Positions 5,427 to 6,892 of a stretch of DNA of 6,892 bases are shown piece by piece. The translations under genes and the position numbers were made by a program. Source of the stretch: an uncultured Oceanospirillales bacterium. Its GTDB lineage: Bacteria > Pseudomonadota > Gammaproteobacteria > Pseudomonadales > Litorivicinaceae. Under the pieces are notes generated by a model that searched no databases, was not told the origin of the DNA, and worked only from the letters and a program-made list of their open reading frames with translations. Location of the stretch: assembly GCA_913061245.1 (NCBI GenBank), contig CAJXTO010000078.1, forward strand, positions 1 through 6,892. The letters run 5' to 3'. Each line of letters opens with the position of its first letter. Positions within the stretch are counted from its first letter, which is position 1.

Positions 5427-6892
5427 TTTCACTCGGTAGTTCGGTGCTTCTTTGGTAATCGACACATCATGTACATGTGACTCTTTCACGCCCGCGCCGG
5501 AAATCTTGACGAAACTTGGTCGCGTTCTCATCTCTTCGATGGTCGCGCACCCTGTATATCCCATTGCTGCCCGCAAGCCACCCATCATCTGATGAACGAT
5601 TCCAGACAGAGGACCTTTACAAGGGACACGCCCCTCGACACCTTCAGGGACTAATTTCTCAGCCCCTGCGCTCGCATCTTGGAAATAACGATCAGACGAG
5701 CCTTCACGTTGTGCCATCGCACCCAATGAACCCATACCTCGATACGACTTATAGGCACGCCCTTGGAATAACTCGACCTCGCCCGGTGCTTCATCTGTAC
5801 CTGCTAACAACGAGCCCACCATGACAGTGGATGCGCCAGCTGCAATTGCCTTCGCGATATCACCTGAATAACGAATACCGCCATCTGCAATGAGTGGAAT
5901 GCCTGACCCCATCAGTGCTGATGCCACGTTTGCGACCGCAGACACCTGTGGAACCCCAACACCAGCAACAATACGAGTCGTGCAAATAGACCCTGGGCCA
6001 ATGCCGACTTTCACCGCATCCGCTCCCACTTCGACCAACGCCTTGGCCGCCTCACCTGTTGCAATATTGCCACCAATCACCTCCACCTGAGGGAAGGTTT
6101 GCTTAATCCAAGCGACCCGGTCCAATACGCCTTGCGAGTGACCATGTGCGGTATCGACAACCAAGATATCAACCCCCGCTTCAACCAATGCGCTGACTCG
6201 GTCTTCACCTTCAGCACCAGTTCCAACTGCAGCTGCAGCCAACAACCGTTTGGCTGCATCTTTCGCAGCATTCGGGTGGCTTTCTGCTTTCATCATGTCT
6301 TTGACCGTAACCAGACCCCTCAACCGGAAGTCGTCATCCACAACAAGCACCTTCTCGATCCGATGCTTATGTAATTTCGTCTGGATTTCCTGATGACTCG
6401 CGCCTTCGGTGACAGTGACTAGGCGGTCTTTCGGAGTCATCACCTCACGGACCTGTACATCAAGATCTGGTACAAACCGAATATCTCGTCCAGTCACAAT
6501 ACCGACAAGATTGTCGCCTTCGACCACAGGTACGCCGCTGATGTTGTGATGACGGGTGATCCCTAGAAGCTCACGGACCGTAATGTTCGGAGAGCAGGTC
6601 ACAGGATCTTGAATGATGCCCGTTTCGAACTTCTTCACCTTCCTGACTTCCTGAGCTTGCTGCTCGATCGTCATGTTCTTGTGCAGAATCCCAAGACCAC
6701 CCTCCTGCGCCATCGCGATCGCCAGAGAGGCTTCAGTCACGGTATCCATCGCCGCCGACAGCAACGGCATGTTAAGCTCGATGTTGCGCGTGATTTGAGT
6801 TTTCAGGCTGACGTTCGCTGGAATGATGTTTGAATACCCCGGAACGAGCAGCACATCATCAAAGGTCAGGGCGTCTTCGGCAATCCGTAACA
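5424..6892 (-). CDS. guaB: IMP dehydrogenase, missing only the first base of the start codon
   Basis: GuaB oxidises IMP to XMP with NAD+, the committed step to GMP. The frame runs to the window edge and reads LRIAEDALTFDDVLLVP straight after a truncated NTG, matching the N-terminus of E. coli GuaB (MLRIAKEALTFDDVLLVP). The start codon therefore falls at 6893 and the full protein should be 489 residues (E. coli 488). A GTG at 6854 is internal. The TIM barrel carries AMDTVTE, GGNIATGE, the catalytic loop GPGSICTTR with Cys304, and IADGGIR. Two CBS domains occupy about residues 93-210, including ITGRDIRFV-like and VVDDDFRLRGLVTVKD segments. The flap retains SSDRYFQ with the Arg402-Tyr403 dyad, and the C-terminus SGAGVKESHVHDV is intact. 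One oddity is Cys425 in GRVPCKG, where bacterial relatives commonly have Tyr. Promoter and any purine-responsive operator lie outside the window. Confidence 0.98.
   Translation of the reverse strand, partial: LRIAEDALTFDDVLLVPGYSNIIPANVSLKTQITRNIELNMPLLSAAMDTVTEASLAIAMAQEGGLGILHKNMTIEQQAQEVRKVKKFETGIIQDPVTCSPNITVRELLGITRHHNISGVPVVEGDNLVGIVTGRDIRFVPDLDVQVREVMTPKDRLVTVTEGASHQEIQTKLHKHRIEKVLVVDDDFRLRGLVTVKDMMKAESHPNAAKDAAKRLLAAAAVGTGAEGEDRVSALVEAGVDILVVDTAHGHSQGVLDRVAWIKQTFPQVEVIGGNIATGEAAKALVEVGADAVKVGIGPGSICTTRIVAGVGVPQVSAVANVASALMGSGIPLIADGGIRYSGDIAKAIAAGASTVMVGSLLAGTDEAPGEVELFQGRAYKSYRGMGSLGAMAQREGSSDRYFQDASAGAEKLVPEGVEGRVPCKGPLSGIVHQMMGGLRAAMGYTGCATIEEMRTRPSFVKISGAGVKESHVHDVSITKEAPNYRVK

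Noticed and set aside
6852..6854. GTG as start of guaB
   Set aside because: The in-frame sequence upstream matches the GuaB N-terminus up to the window end; the true start codon begins one base outside.
1..6892. tRNA, rRNA, CRISPR, insertion sequence or phage signals
   Set aside because: No cloverleaf, spaced repeats, transposase or integrase sequence, or terminal repeats were seen; nearly all bases are in conserved coding frames.

Overview
The window is compact, protein-only bacterial DNA of roughly balanced base composition. It carries six genes and no RNA gene, mobile element, CRISPR array or long non-coding stretch; the only real intergenic gap is 55 bases. The GuaB start (MLRIA...LTFDDVLLVP), the guaB-guaA order and the general protein style point to a proteobacterium, most likely a heterotrophic gammaproteobacterium. 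This placement is inferred from protein resemblance only, and genus cannot be read from the window.

Left part (1-2026, + strand): the 3' part of a class III PLP-dependent aminotransferase gene overlaps by ATGA with a gene for a short DUF849/BKACE-family beta-keto acid cleavage enzyme. The two are almost certainly translated from one mRNA. The simplest joint reading is a catabolic step pair. The transaminase would make a beta-keto acid from an amino acid, and the BKACE enzyme would exchange it with acetyl-CoA to give acetoacetate and a new acyl-CoA. The substrate is unknown.

Right part (6892-2003, - strand): four co-directional genes in the order guaB (IMP dehydrogenase), guaA (GMP synthase), a glutathione S-transferase-like protein with an extra C-terminal domain, and an EamA/DMT-family transporter. 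guaB and guaA overlap by one base (TAATG). The GST-like gene follows guaA after 55 bases with no recognisable terminator, and the transporter gene overlaps the GST gene by 8 bases if its GTG start is used. guaB lacks only the first base of its start codon, which lies just outside the window. guaB and guaA together convert IMP to XMP to GMP.

The two blocks converge. The BKACE and transporter genes overlap tail to tail by 24 bases, and a perfect 8-bp hairpin lies just past the BKACE stop, inside the transporter gene. Two further perfect hairpins sit directly at the starts of the transporter and GST-like genes and could affect their translation. The most interesting items are the aminotransferase-BKACE pair, with an Asn in place of the usual Asp beside the metal-binding Glu of the BKACE, and these start-site hairpins. 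I do not see clear evidence of a wholly new system.
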